In this document: in pieces, positions 1 to 5,354 of the stretch
How the letters are laid out: each line of letters begins with the position of its first letter
Numbering within the stretch: the stretch's first letter is position 1
NCBI GenBank assembly: GCA_937915975.1
Contig: CALGGL010000063.1
Coordinates: 1-5,736 of the forward strand
Direction of reading: 5' to 3'
Source: an uncultured Lachnospiraceae bacterium
Lineage (GTDB): Bacteria > Bacillota > Clostridia > Lachnospirales > Lachnospiraceae
DNA length: 5,736 nucleotides
Notes under the pieces: model-generated
Told to the model about the DNA's origin: nothing
The model's database searches: none
Seen by the model: the letters and a program-made list of their open reading frames with translations, nothing else
Program-made: the position numbers and the translations under genes

Positions 1-1
1 T

Positions 2-202
2 TTTTGGAAAAAATTAATTGATGCAAAATTAGACATAGAAAATTTAAATAGTGATGGATTTAATAAAAAAGGTGTTATTGCACAATTATTTAGTATTTTT
101 AAAGATAATAATTATTATTGTATTAAAGAGAGGAAAAGATTACATTGTAATAAATGTATTAAAGATTATATAATTAAAGATTATAAGGAGGAAAATGTAT
201 GA
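2..202 (+). CDS. 3' end of an unidentified, very AT-rich gene (partial)
   Basis: An open frame enters from the left edge and runs 66 codons without a stop to TGA at 200-202. Its start lies outside the window. The DNA is so AT-rich (I count 31 G/C in the first 180 bases) that a random frame would normally hit a stop within about ten codons, so this is probably a real coding end. Only 6 of 66 codons end in G or C. The peptide is rich in Lys, Asn, Ile and Tyr, and ends with a Cys-x8-Cys-x2-Cys cluster (CIKERKRLHCNKC) that could bind metal, followed by an Ile/Lys/Tyr-rich tail. Its stop overlaps the next gene's start as ATGA, and that gene's Shine-Dalgarno sequence sits inside its last codons, which suggests translational coupling. 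I cannot assign a family. Composition unlike its neighbours suggests acquired DNA. Confidence 0.72.
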   Translation, partial: FWKKLIDAKLDIENLNSDGFNKKGVIAQLFSIFKDNNYYCIKERKRLHCNKCIKDYIIKDYKEENV

Positions 203-981
203 ATTGTACAGCGTGTGGCGCAATGATACCTGACGGTTCAGCTATGTGTCCTAACTGCGGAGCTAATTTAATTCAATATCAGCAGCCAATGGGACAACAG
301 CCGATGGGAGGATATCAACAGACAGGTTACGGTCAGCCGATGGGACAGCAGCCTATGGGAGGATATCAGCAGACAGGCTATGGTCAGCCAATGGGACAGC
401 AGCCTATGGGAGGATATCAGCAGACAGGTTACGGTCAGCCAATGGGCTATGGCCAGTCGGTGGGTGGCTTTGGTGGCGCACCTATGAATGCAAACGGTAT
501 AGTCGGACTTATTAAGAGTGATCCTCTCAGAATTGCAGGAATTGTCGGAGGCTTGCTGATTTTCTTAAATCCATTCTTCCCATGGTTAAAAGCAACTATG
601 TGGGGTGCTTCGGAAAGTGATTTCTTATTCCAAATGGGTGCTATGAATGTAATATGCGGACTTATCCTTATGATTTTAGGTGCGGGAATCGTTATTTGGA
701 ATATTGCGGAAGCAATCCCTGCTTTGAATAACTTTAAGCAGAAGTTCTCAATGAATGGTCTTATGGGTATTATTCTTGCGGGAACAGCATTTGTGTTTAT
801 AATTCTTTTGCTTTTATTATCCTTTGCATGGGGTAAGGAAGAAGGAACAAGCCTTAAGGATATTAAGGATTTGGCAGAAGCATGGGGTGGTAAGGTTTCC
901 CATGGTGTCGGTCCTGTATTCGGTATTATCGGTTCTTTACTCGCAGCTACACCTGCGGTATTTGACAAAATTAAAAAGTAA
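199..981 (+). CDS. Zinc-ribbon, four-helix membrane protein with Gly/Gln/Pro/Met/Tyr repeat linker
   Basis: The protein has 260 residues and unknown function. Residues 3-20 form a small zinc ribbon (C3, C6, C17, C20; ten residues between the Cys pairs), as in the zinc-ribbon domain of many Firmicutes membrane proteins. Residues 29-85 are a low-complexity linker made of three exact 17-residue repeats (QPMGQQPMGGYQQTGYG) plus a partial fourth. Four hydrophobic segments follow at about 112-130, 146-168, 187-211 and 236-256. The first ends in an NPFFPW motif and the last opens with GVGPVFG. Lys between helices 2 and 3 and the KIKK end suggest both termini are cytoplasmic, so the zinc ribbon would face the cytosol. 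Start: ATG 199 with AAGGAGG at 185-191, seven bases away; the ATG at 195 is out of frame. The start overlaps the upstream gene's stop. The membrane core is paralogous to the protein at 1145-1930. Confidence 0.88.
   Translation: MNCTACGAMIPDGSAMCPNCGANLIQYQQPMGQQPMGGYQQTGYGQPMGQQPMGGYQQTGYGQPMGQQPMGGYQQTGYGQPMGYGQSVGGFGGAPMNANGIVGLIKSDPLRIAGIVGGLLIFLNPFFPWLKATMWGASESDFLFQMGAMNVICGLILMILGAGIVIWNIAEAIPALNNFKQKFSMNGLMGIILAGTAFVFIILLLLLSFAWGKEEGTSLKDIKDLAEAWGGKVSHGVGPVFGIIGSLLAATPAVFDKIKK
283..453 (+). repeat. 51-bp in-frame tandem repeat, 3.35 copies
   Basis: Units lie at 283-333, 334-384 and 385-435, with an 18-base partial copy at 436-453. Each unit encodes the same 17 residues. Units 1 and 3, and units 2 and 3, differ at three bases each, all synonymous third-position changes (for example CAA/CAG, CCG/CCT, TAT/TAC). 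Identical protein with drifting DNA suggests the amino-acid sequence is under selection, although copy number can still change by slippage or recombination. Confidence 0.95.
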
Positions 982-1008
982 TATAGTCACGTAGCTATAT
1001 AATAGAGG

Positions 1009-1046
1009 TGGAATAGAAGTTAATTCTATTCCATTTCTTTTATTTT
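1009..1046 (+). terminator. Rho-independent terminator after the repeat-linker membrane protein
   Basis: A perfect 10-bp stem (1009-1018 with 1024-1033, TGGAATAGAA pairing with TTCTATTCCA) has a five-base GTTAA loop and can be extended by a G-T pair. It is followed by a T-rich tract TTTCTTTTATTTT. It lies 27 bases after the stop of the 199-981 gene and upstream of the next promoter, so the two paralogous genes appear to be separate transcription units. Confidence 0.75.
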
Positions 1047-1055
1047 CTATTACAT

Positions 1056-1084
1056 TTGCCTGAGTAGTGGATTCGTGGTATAAT
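1056..1084 (+). promoter_or_regulatory. Sigma-A-type promoter with extended -10
   Basis: TTGCCT at 1056-1061, a 17-base spacer, and a consensus TATAAT at 1079-1084 preceded by TGG, which gives an extended -10. It is correctly placed to start transcription around 1091, about 54 bases before the ATG at 1145. Confidence 0.75.
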
Positions 1085-1132
1085 AGCAAAAGACAAAGTA
1101 ACAGGGAAATGTCATAGTTTTTGACGGTTTTA

Positions 1133-1140
1133 GGGAGGAA
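1133..1140 (+). promoter_or_regulatory. Ribosome binding site that sets the start at 1145
   Basis: GGGAGGAA at 1133-1140 ends four bases before ATG 1145 (six bases from the end of GGAGG). A TTG at 1121 is in frame and would add eight residues, but it lies upstream of this site, has no comparable Shine-Dalgarno sequence, and would displace the zinc ribbon from the N-terminus where all the sibling proteins have it. Confidence 0.85.
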
Positions 1141-1144
1141 ATAT

Positions 1145-1930
1145 ATGGTTTGTAAGGAGTGCGGCAAAGAGATAACGGATGAAACACTTGGGTATTGTCC
1201 TGAGTGCCTTGCACCTTTGGATGAACCTGTTGTCATAAGTATGACAAAGGATGACATAAAAAAGGCAAATAAGGATTTGGAAAAGAAAGAAAGGGAATTG
1301 CAGAAAAAGGCAGAGGCAGTATCTAAAACCAAAGCCGGGGAAAAGGCTGTTAAGAAAAAAGAGAAAGCTGATTTGGATGCAGAGTATGAGGGCCCGTTTA
1401 TAAATCTTATTGGATTTGTCAAATCTCTGGGATCGGATTTTAATAATCTTCTTATTTTTATTGGTGCGGTTTTGCTGTATATTTCACCTTTTATGCCATG
1501 GATATGGGAAACGCTTCATAAGGTCCACAGAAAAGGTAATTTATTTGATATAGCCGGAAAGACGGCAGATATGTCATTAAAGGCACCTGTTATAGGAGTT
1601 ATGGGAGTGTTGATTCTTGTTTCGGGATTTATGATGCTTCTTGTATCAGCCAGAGAGTATATTAAGCCTCTTTGGAAAATAAGAAATAACTTTATTGTGA
1701 AAATGGTTCCTGCTTTATTATCCGTAATAGCTGTTGTTTTGGTATTTATGGACAAGAATTATAAAAATGGTTTGGCCGGAATGAAAGAATTAAAGGATGT
1801 TGCAAATTCATTGGGACAGTCAAGTGTATATTCTTACGGAAGAGGTCTCGGACCTATATTATGTATTGCGGGTATAGCAATTTATGTAATTGCCGTACTT
1901 TTGGATTATCTAAAGAATAAGAGTGAATAA
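1145..1930 (+). CDS. Zinc-ribbon, four-helix membrane protein with charged linker
   Basis: The protein has 261 residues and unknown function. The zinc ribbon uses C3, C6, C18 and C21, with eleven residues between the pairs instead of the ten in its neighbours. Residues 33-80 are dominated by Lys, Glu and Ala and probably form a charged helix or short coiled coil. Hydrophobic segments lie at about 100-120, 147-168, 184-202 and 235-254. The membrane part is related to the 199-981 product: SPFMPW against NPFFPW at the end of helix 1, MKELKDVANSLG against LKDIKDLAEAWG in the second outside loop, and GRGLGPI against SHGVGPV at helix 4. Basic residues between helices 2 and 3 (REYIKPLWKIRNN) place that loop, the zinc ribbon and the C-terminus in the cytoplasm. 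It has its own promoter and a shared terminator. An origin by duplication followed by linker replacement is inferred. Confidence 0.88.
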   Translation: MVCKECGKEITDETLGYCPECLAPLDEPVVISMTKDDIKKANKDLEKKERELQKKAEAVSKTKAGEKAVKKKEKADLDAEYEGPFINLIGFVKSLGSDFNNLLIFIGAVLLYISPFMPWIWETLHKVHRKGNLFDIAGKTADMSLKAPVIGVMGVLILVSGFMMLLVSAREYIKPLWKIRNNFIVKMVPALLSVIAVVLVFMDKNYKNGLAGMKELKDVANSLGQSSVYSYGRGLGPILCIAGIAIYVIAVLLDYLKNKSE

Positions 1931-1943
1931 AAAATATTGTATA

Positions 1944-1992
1944 AATAATAAAATCCCTGTGCAGATATTATCCGGACAGGGATTTTATTATT
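1944..1992. terminator. Bidirectional terminator between convergent genes
   Basis: A perfect 17-bp inverted repeat (arms 1944-1960 and 1976-1992) encloses a 15-base loop. The GC-rich core ATCCCTGT/ACAGGGAT is flanked by A-rich and T-rich sequence, so either strand yields a stem followed by a U-rich tract. It lies 13 bases after the stop at 1930 and 20 bases after the stop of the opposing gene at 2013, and so can end both transcripts. Confidence 0.9.
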
Positions 1993-2012
1993 AATTAAAT
2001 AAGTGTAATTAA

Positions 2013-2642
2013 TTACTTTTTCTTAAATGTTAATGTTATCTCGTCAAACATATTAAGCATCTCTAAGGTTGACTGCTCATCAGCCGACAAATCCGATGAT
2101 GATAGATACTTAGTAAACTCTGAGAAAGGAATAGATATAGTCTTTGCATCCTTATCATATGTTCCTTTGATTGTAACTTCAGAATCACTTAATTCAACAG
2201 AATTACCGCTGAATTTAATTTTACCTGAACCCTTTTGACCGTCTGAAACGAGTGTAACCTTGTTAAACATTCCTACGGTTATCTGCATCTCGCTGCCGGT
2301 TATACCAAGATCTGAGCTTGAAAGAGTCATAGTCTCTCCCATATAGGTGATAGTCATAGAGTCAATCTCGTATGTTCCCATATACTTTGCGTTTATAGCA
2401 AAATATATTCCGAGAGCTGCAATAACAAGTACAGCTATAACGATACCTATAATTGCTCCGCTTGAACTCTTCTTTGCAGGCGCTGATGCTATCGGCTGAT
2501 TATTTGATGCTCCGTTAAATATTACATCATTTGGATTAAATGATGGAGCAGCATTTTGCTGGTCTGCAGGAATTACAGAACCACAGTTAGAACAAAAATC
2601 AGTTCCGTCAGGAAGCTGTGAACCACAACTTGGACAAATCAT
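2013..2642 (-). CDS. Zinc-ribbon, single-helix protein with exported beta-rich domain
   Basis: The protein has 209 residues and unknown function. A zinc ribbon (C3, C6, C17, C20) is followed by a polar Asn/Ala/Pro/Ser linker at about 26-58, a KK pair before one strong transmembrane helix at about 62-83, and a C-terminal region at 87-209. Positive charge before the helix predicts a cytosolic N-terminus and an external C-terminal region. That region begins MGTYEIDSMTITYMG and alternates hydrophobic and polar residues with many Ser, Thr and Gly, as in a small beta-barrel or sandwich; it resembles lipocalin-like domains found in other Firmicutes zinc-ribbon proteins, but this is only a visual likeness. 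It ends in FKKK. Start: ATG at 2642, with GAGAGGA (2650-2656 on the complement) seven bases upstream. It has its own candidate promoter and lies downstream of thrS on the same strand. Confidence 0.88.
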   Translation of the reverse strand: MICPSCGSQLPDGTDFCSNCGSVIPADQQNAAPSFNPNDVIFNGASNNQPIASAPAKKSSSGAIIGIVIAVLVIAALGIYFAINAKYMGTYEIDSMTITYMGETMTLSSSDLGITGSEMQITVGMFNKVTLVSDGQKGSGKIKFSGNSVELSDSEVTIKGTYDKDAKTISIPFSEFTKYLSSSDLSADEQSTLEMLNMFDEITLTFKKK

Positions 2643-2685
2643 AGATAAATCCTCTCTTTCTTTAATCTTATTGTTTGTTGTTCCC

Positions 2686-2709
2686 TATATGTTTTATTAA
2701 AAACATATA
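2686..2709. repeat. AT-rich 10-bp inverted repeat in the leader of the 2013-2642 gene
   Basis: TATATGTTTT (2686-2695) and AAAACATATA (2700-2709) are exact inverted copies separated by ATTA. On the minus strand this dyad lies between the predicted transcription start (about 2724) and the ribosome site. It could be an operator or a weak 5' hairpin in the mRNA. It contains no GC-rich core and does not look like a terminator. Confidence 0.6.
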
Positions 2710-2730
2710 TCTTTTTTATATTAACATATT

Positions 2731-2759
2731 AATATATCTTTAAGCAAGCATTAAGTAAA
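2731..2759 (-). promoter_or_regulatory. Candidate promoter for the 2013-2642 gene
   Basis: Read on the minus strand: TTTACT (2759-2754), a 17-base spacer, and TATATT (2736-2731, five of six matches to TATAAT). The -35 box overlaps the T-run of the candidate thrS terminator. The region is very AT-rich, so chance matches are common. Confidence 0.5.
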
Positions 2760-2790
2760 AAAAGCAAAATTAGCACGAAGAATGTTTGCT
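2757..2790 (-). terminator. Weak candidate terminator after thrS
   Basis: On the minus strand, eight bases past the thrS stop, AGCAAA (2790-2785) can pair with TTTGCT (2768-2763), followed by a run of seven T. The stem is only six pairs and the loop sixteen bases, so termination would be inefficient and read-through into the downstream zinc-ribbon gene is possible. Confidence 0.35.
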
Positions 2791-2797
2791 ATGAAAG

Positions 2798-4837
2798 CTA
2801 TGCCTGTGTAGTAGCTTTTGTTTTAATTTCCTCGGTTACACGATTGATAAAATCCTCCTGGCTCATAGTACCGAGGTCGCCGTTTTCACCACGTTTTCTT
2901 ACTGATACAGTACCGGCATCGGCTTCGTTTGCACCTATGATAAGCATGTAAGGAAGCTTTTCAAGTCTTGCCTCACGAATCTTGTAGCCTATCTTTTCAG
3001 CTCTTGTATCTACAGTAACCTTAATGTCTGCAGCACGGAGCTTCTTTCTTAATTCCTCGGCATAGTCGTGGAACTTTTCTGAAATAGGAAGTATACGTAC
3101 CTGTTCAGGCATAAGCCATGTAGGAAGGTTACCGGCATATTTTTCTATAAGCCATGCAAGGGTTCTTTCATAGCAGCCCATAGAGGTTCTGTGGATGATA
3201 TATGGACGTTTCTTTTCACCGTTTGCATCTATATAATACATATCGTATCTTTCAGCAAGGAACATATCAAGCTGGATAGTAATCATGGTATCCTCTTTGC
3301 CATATACATTTTTAGCCTGGATATCAAGCTTTGGTCCGTAGAAGGCAGCTTCACCTGCAACCTCAGTATAATCAAGACCGATATCGTCAAGGATTTCTCT
3401 CATGGCACCCTCAACCTTATCCCAGTCCTCAGCAGTTCCGAGATATTTGTCGCTGTTTTCAGGATCCCATTTGGACATACGATAGGTAACATCCTCTTCA
3501 AGTCCGAGAGTAGTAAGGCAATACTTGGCGAGTCTTACACAATCCTTAAATTCATCTGCTATCTGCTCTGGAGTACATACAAGATGTCCCTCTGATATAG
3601 TGAACTGACGAACTCTGGTAAGACCGTGCATCTCGCCGGAATCCTCATTTCTAAATAAGGTTGAAGTCTCACCCATTCTGTATGGAAGGTCTCTGTAGCT
3701 GTGCTGGGTTGCCTTATATACAAAGTACTGGAATGGACAGGTCATAGGACGAAGTGCCATAACCTCTCTGCCATCCTTATCAGCGTAAACCTTATCCTGT
3801 GCATTTTTCATGGCAACTGCAGGATCATTGTAAAGAGTCTGATCCACCTTGGCATCTGCATCGCTCATAAGATCATCGTTTAATACAAACATTCCGTCCT
3901 TGTAGTGGAACCAGTGATCGGAAAGCTTGTAGAGATTTGACTTTGCCATAAATGGAGTTCTGGTTCTTACATAACCCCACTCATAATCCTCCAAATCCTC
4001 TATCCAACGCTGAAGGGTCTGGATAATCTTAGTACCCTTTGGCATAAAGAGCGGAAGTCCCTGACCGATTACATCAACGGTTGTGAAAAGCTGCATCTCA
4101 CGGCCTAATTTGTTGTGGTCACGGAGCTTTATATTTTCAAGGAACTCAAGTCTTTCCTCAAGGTCAGCCTTCTTGGTAAATGCAGTACCGTATATTCTTG
4201 TTAGCATCTTCTTGTTGGAATCACCTCTCCAGTAAGCACCTGAAGATGAGGTCAGCTTGAAGAACTTAACAGCCTTGGTATTCATGATGTGAGGTCCTGC
4301 ACAAAGGTCGGTAAAATCACCCTGAGTGTAGAAGCTTATAACCGCGTCTTCAGGTAAATCATTTATAAGCTCAACCTTATAAGGCTCCTTTCTTTCTTCC
4401 ATAAGCTTTATAGCTTCTGCACGAGGAAGAGTAAAGGAAGTTATGTCATCACCTTCTTTAACAATCTTTTTCATCTCGGCTTCAATTTTATCAAGGTCCT
4501 CTCTTGTAAGAGAAGGCATATCAAAATCATAATAAAATCCGTTATCGATAGCAGGTCCGATAGTACATTTTGCATCCGGATAAAGATGCTTTACAGCCTG
4601 TGCAAGTACGTGGCTTGCTGTGTGCCAGAAGACCTTCTTTCCCTCTTCATCATTAAATGTAAGGATGTTAAGGTTAGCATCCTTGTCAATAACAGTTCTT
4701 AAATCACAGACCTTTCCGTCGATTTCAGCTGCACATGCAACTCTTGCAAGTCCTTCACTGATATCCTTTGCGATATCTATAGCTGACATAGCAGATGAAT
4801 ATTCCTTTGAAGAACCATCCTTTAAAGTAATTACCAT
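2798..4837 (-). CDS. thrS: Threonyl-tRNA synthetase
   Basis: This cytoplasmic class II enzyme joins threonine to tRNA-Thr using ATP. It has 679 residues, somewhat longer than the roughly 640 usual for bacteria. Domains in order: TGS at about 1-62; the editing domain that clears mis-charged Ser-tRNA, with HxxxH (H72, H76) and CxxxH (C179, H183); the catalytic core at about 245-570, with motif 2 around FRNEDSGEMHG (396-404) and motif 3 GCYERTLAWLIE (554-565); and the anticodon-binding domain at about 575-675. The zinc ligands that select threonine are C367, H418 and H549; the C-to-H spacing of 51 matches the E. coli enzyme. An extra segment at about 320-355 precedes the zinc cysteine, and the local motif reads RPMTCPFQ rather than the usual RPMNCPGH type. 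Start: ATG 4837, not the out-of-frame ATG at 4844, which is too near the Shine-Dalgarno site. Expression is controlled by the T-box leader upstream. Confidence 0.97.
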   Translation of the reverse strand: MVITLKDGSSKEYSSAMSAIDIAKDISEGLARVACAAEIDGKVCDLRTVIDKDANLNILTFNDEEGKKVFWHTASHVLAQAVKHLYPDAKCTIGPAIDNGFYYDFDMPSLTREDLDKIEAEMKKIVKEGDDITSFTLPRAEAIKLMEERKEPYKVELINDLPEDAVISFYTQGDFTDLCAGPHIMNTKAVKFFKLTSSSGAYWRGDSNKKMLTRIYGTAFTKKADLEERLEFLENIKLRDHNKLGREMQLFTTVDVIGQGLPLFMPKGTKIIQTLQRWIEDLEDYEWGYVRTRTPFMAKSNLYKLSDHWFHYKDGMFVLNDDLMSDADAKVDQTLYNDPAVAMKNAQDKVYADKDGREVMALRPMTCPFQYFVYKATQHSYRDLPYRMGETSTLFRNEDSGEMHGLTRVRQFTISEGHLVCTPEQIADEFKDCVRLAKYCLTTLGLEEDVTYRMSKWDPENSDKYLGTAEDWDKVEGAMREILDDIGLDYTEVAGEAAFYGPKLDIQAKNVYGKEDTMITIQLDMFLAERYDMYYIDANGEKKRPYIIHRTSMGCYERTLAWLIEKYAGNLPTWLMPEQVRILPISEKFHDYAEELRKKLRAADIKVTVDTRAEKIGYKIREARLEKLPYMLIIGANEADAGTVSVRKRGENGDLGTMSQEDFINRVTEEIKTKATTQA

Positions 4838-4845
4838 AATACATA

Positions 4846-4852
4846 CTTCCTT
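4846..4852 (-). promoter_or_regulatory. thrS ribosome binding site
   Basis: AAGGAAG on the minus strand ends nine bases before ATG 4837. A second ATG at 4844-4842 lies almost against this site and in another frame, so 4837 is the functional start; it also begins the TGS domain with MVITLKDG. Confidence 0.75.
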
Positions 4853-4909
4853 TCTGATATAATAAATTTTTGTGCATGCACGGGTTTTTCTGCTTGACAG
4901 GCTTATCGC

Positions 4910-4944
4910 AAAAAAAGTCCCCGGTGCATTGCTGCACCAGGGAC
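4910..4944 (-). terminator. Regulated terminator of the thrS T-box
   Basis: On the minus strand GTCCCTGGTGCA (4944-4933) pairs with TGCACCGGGGAC (4928-4917) through twelve pairs, one of them T-G, closed by a GCAA tetraloop and followed by seven T (4916-4910). Its 5' arm contains the CCCTG used by the antiterminator, so only one of the two structures can form. Confidence 0.95.
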
Positions 4945-5086
4945 GATAAATCGCGGTTCCACCCTGATTCTGTCGATAGGGGCTTTCTGCTTAAAACCTT
5001 ATGTTTTAGCAGATGGCTGCTTCGACAGCACTTAATTTGGATTGTAACGTAATCAACGGCTTGCTTTTATTCCCAAGCGGCTCCGA

Positions 5087-5092
5087 GGTAGT
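5087..5092 (-). promoter_or_regulatory. T-box specifier, Thr codon ACU (or ACC)
   Basis: The 3' side of the Stem I internal loop reads CGAAAACTAC before the closing CTCG. ACT (5092-5090) is followed by A, the purine usually found after a specifier, so it is the best choice. The next three bases, ACC (5089-5087), are also a threonine codon, but its last base would be paired in the lower helix. Either reading specifies threonine, in agreement with the gene downstream. Confidence 0.75.
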
Positions 5093-5202
5093 TTTCGGAT
5101 AAGCGTTTTATGAATTCTCTCTCAGCGGGTAGTGGAATTCTCTCTGTATAGCGTCCTTATCTTACTCGTCTCATCATAGCTTTTAATTATTTATTTAAAC
5201 TG

Positions 5203-5231
5203 ATTTTAGTAAGCCTTTGCAAAAAAGTCAA
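5203..5231 (-). promoter_or_regulatory. thrS promoter
   Basis: On the minus strand: TTGACT (5231-5226), a 17-base spacer, and TAAAAT (5208-5203), each with five of six consensus matches. Transcription would start near 5196, just upstream of T-box Stem I, giving a leader of about 360 bases before the thrS ATG. Confidence 0.82.
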
Positions 5232-5264
5232 GTGGAAAATAATCCATTTAACAAAAACTTGTTG

Positions 5265-5293
5265 TTGGATTGACTTTTATAAGATGTTATAAT
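5265..5293 (+). promoter_or_regulatory. Divergent promoter for the 5355 gene
   Basis: TTGGAT (5265-5270), a 17-base spacer, and consensus TATAAT (5288-5293) with an upstream TGT that makes an extended -10. An overlapping alternative is TTGACT (5270-5275), 17 bases, and TATGTT (5293-5298). Either gives a leader of roughly 50-55 bases. The 33 bases at 5232-5264 separate it from the thrS promoter; I see no clear operator there. Confidence 0.65.
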
Positions 5294-5354
5294 ATGTTTT
5301 ATAAAGAAAATCATACATATGAAATACAGTAAGGTTATTAAAGGGGGAAAAGAT

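Larger units (their letters stand above)
4910..5196 (-). ncRNA. T-box riboswitch leader of thrS (tRNA-Thr sensing)
   Basis: All expected parts are visible on the minus strand. Stem I begins near GATGAGACGAG and has a lower helix CGAG/CTCG (5168-5165 with 5087-5084), a next helix GATAAG/CTTATC (5161-5156 with 5103-5098), the specifier loop between them, and a distal GAATTC/GAATTC pairing (5140-5135 with 5117-5112). Stem III has an outer helix CTGTCGA/TCGACAG (5028-5022 with 4976-4970) and an inner hairpin (5013-5003 with 4997-4986, one bulged A). The conserved T-box AGGGTGGAACCGCG lies at 4965-4952. The antiterminator pairs CAGGG (4966-4962) with CCCTG (4942-4938), with bulge TGGAACC and an inner GCGA/TCGT hairpin. 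This excludes the terminator. By family knowledge, uncharged tRNA-Thr binding at the specifier and at TGGA in the bulge stabilises the antiterminator and turns thrS on. The bulge predicts a tRNA ending UCCA. Confidence 0.95.

Noticed and set aside
283..453. Tandem repeats considered as a CRISPR array
   Set aside because: The units are directly adjacent with no unique spacers, keep the reading frame and encode a repeated peptide.
447..968. Long minus-strand open frame opposite the first zinc-ribbon gene
   Set aside because: It lies entirely within the opposing gene, has no ribosome site, and its peptide shows no domain; the plus-strand protein has clear motifs and helices.
981..1000. Short hairpin ATATAG/CTATAT right after the first zinc-ribbon gene
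   Set aside because: Six AT-rich pairs with an eight-base loop and no T-run; the stronger hairpin at 1009-1033 explains termination.
1121..1144. TTG start giving an eight-residue extension of the second zinc-ribbon protein
   Set aside because: The strong GGAGG lies after this TTG and directs initiation at ATG 1145, and sibling proteins all start immediately before the first CxxC.
937..1422. Minus-strand open frame of 161 codons
   Set aside because: It runs across the terminator and promoter between two well-supported plus-strand genes and is antisense to the second zinc ribbon.
3191..3595. Plus-strand open frame inside thrS
   Set aside because: It is antisense to the conserved catalytic core of ThrRS; its hydrophobic look comes from reading the complement of charged codons.
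4755..4937. Minus-strand open frame beginning inside the T-box terminator and overlapping thrS
   Set aside because: Its GTG start is within the terminator stem, and the frame is ended by sequence coding for the TGS domain in another frame. Only the ATG at 4844 lies near the ribosome site, and it is too close to it.
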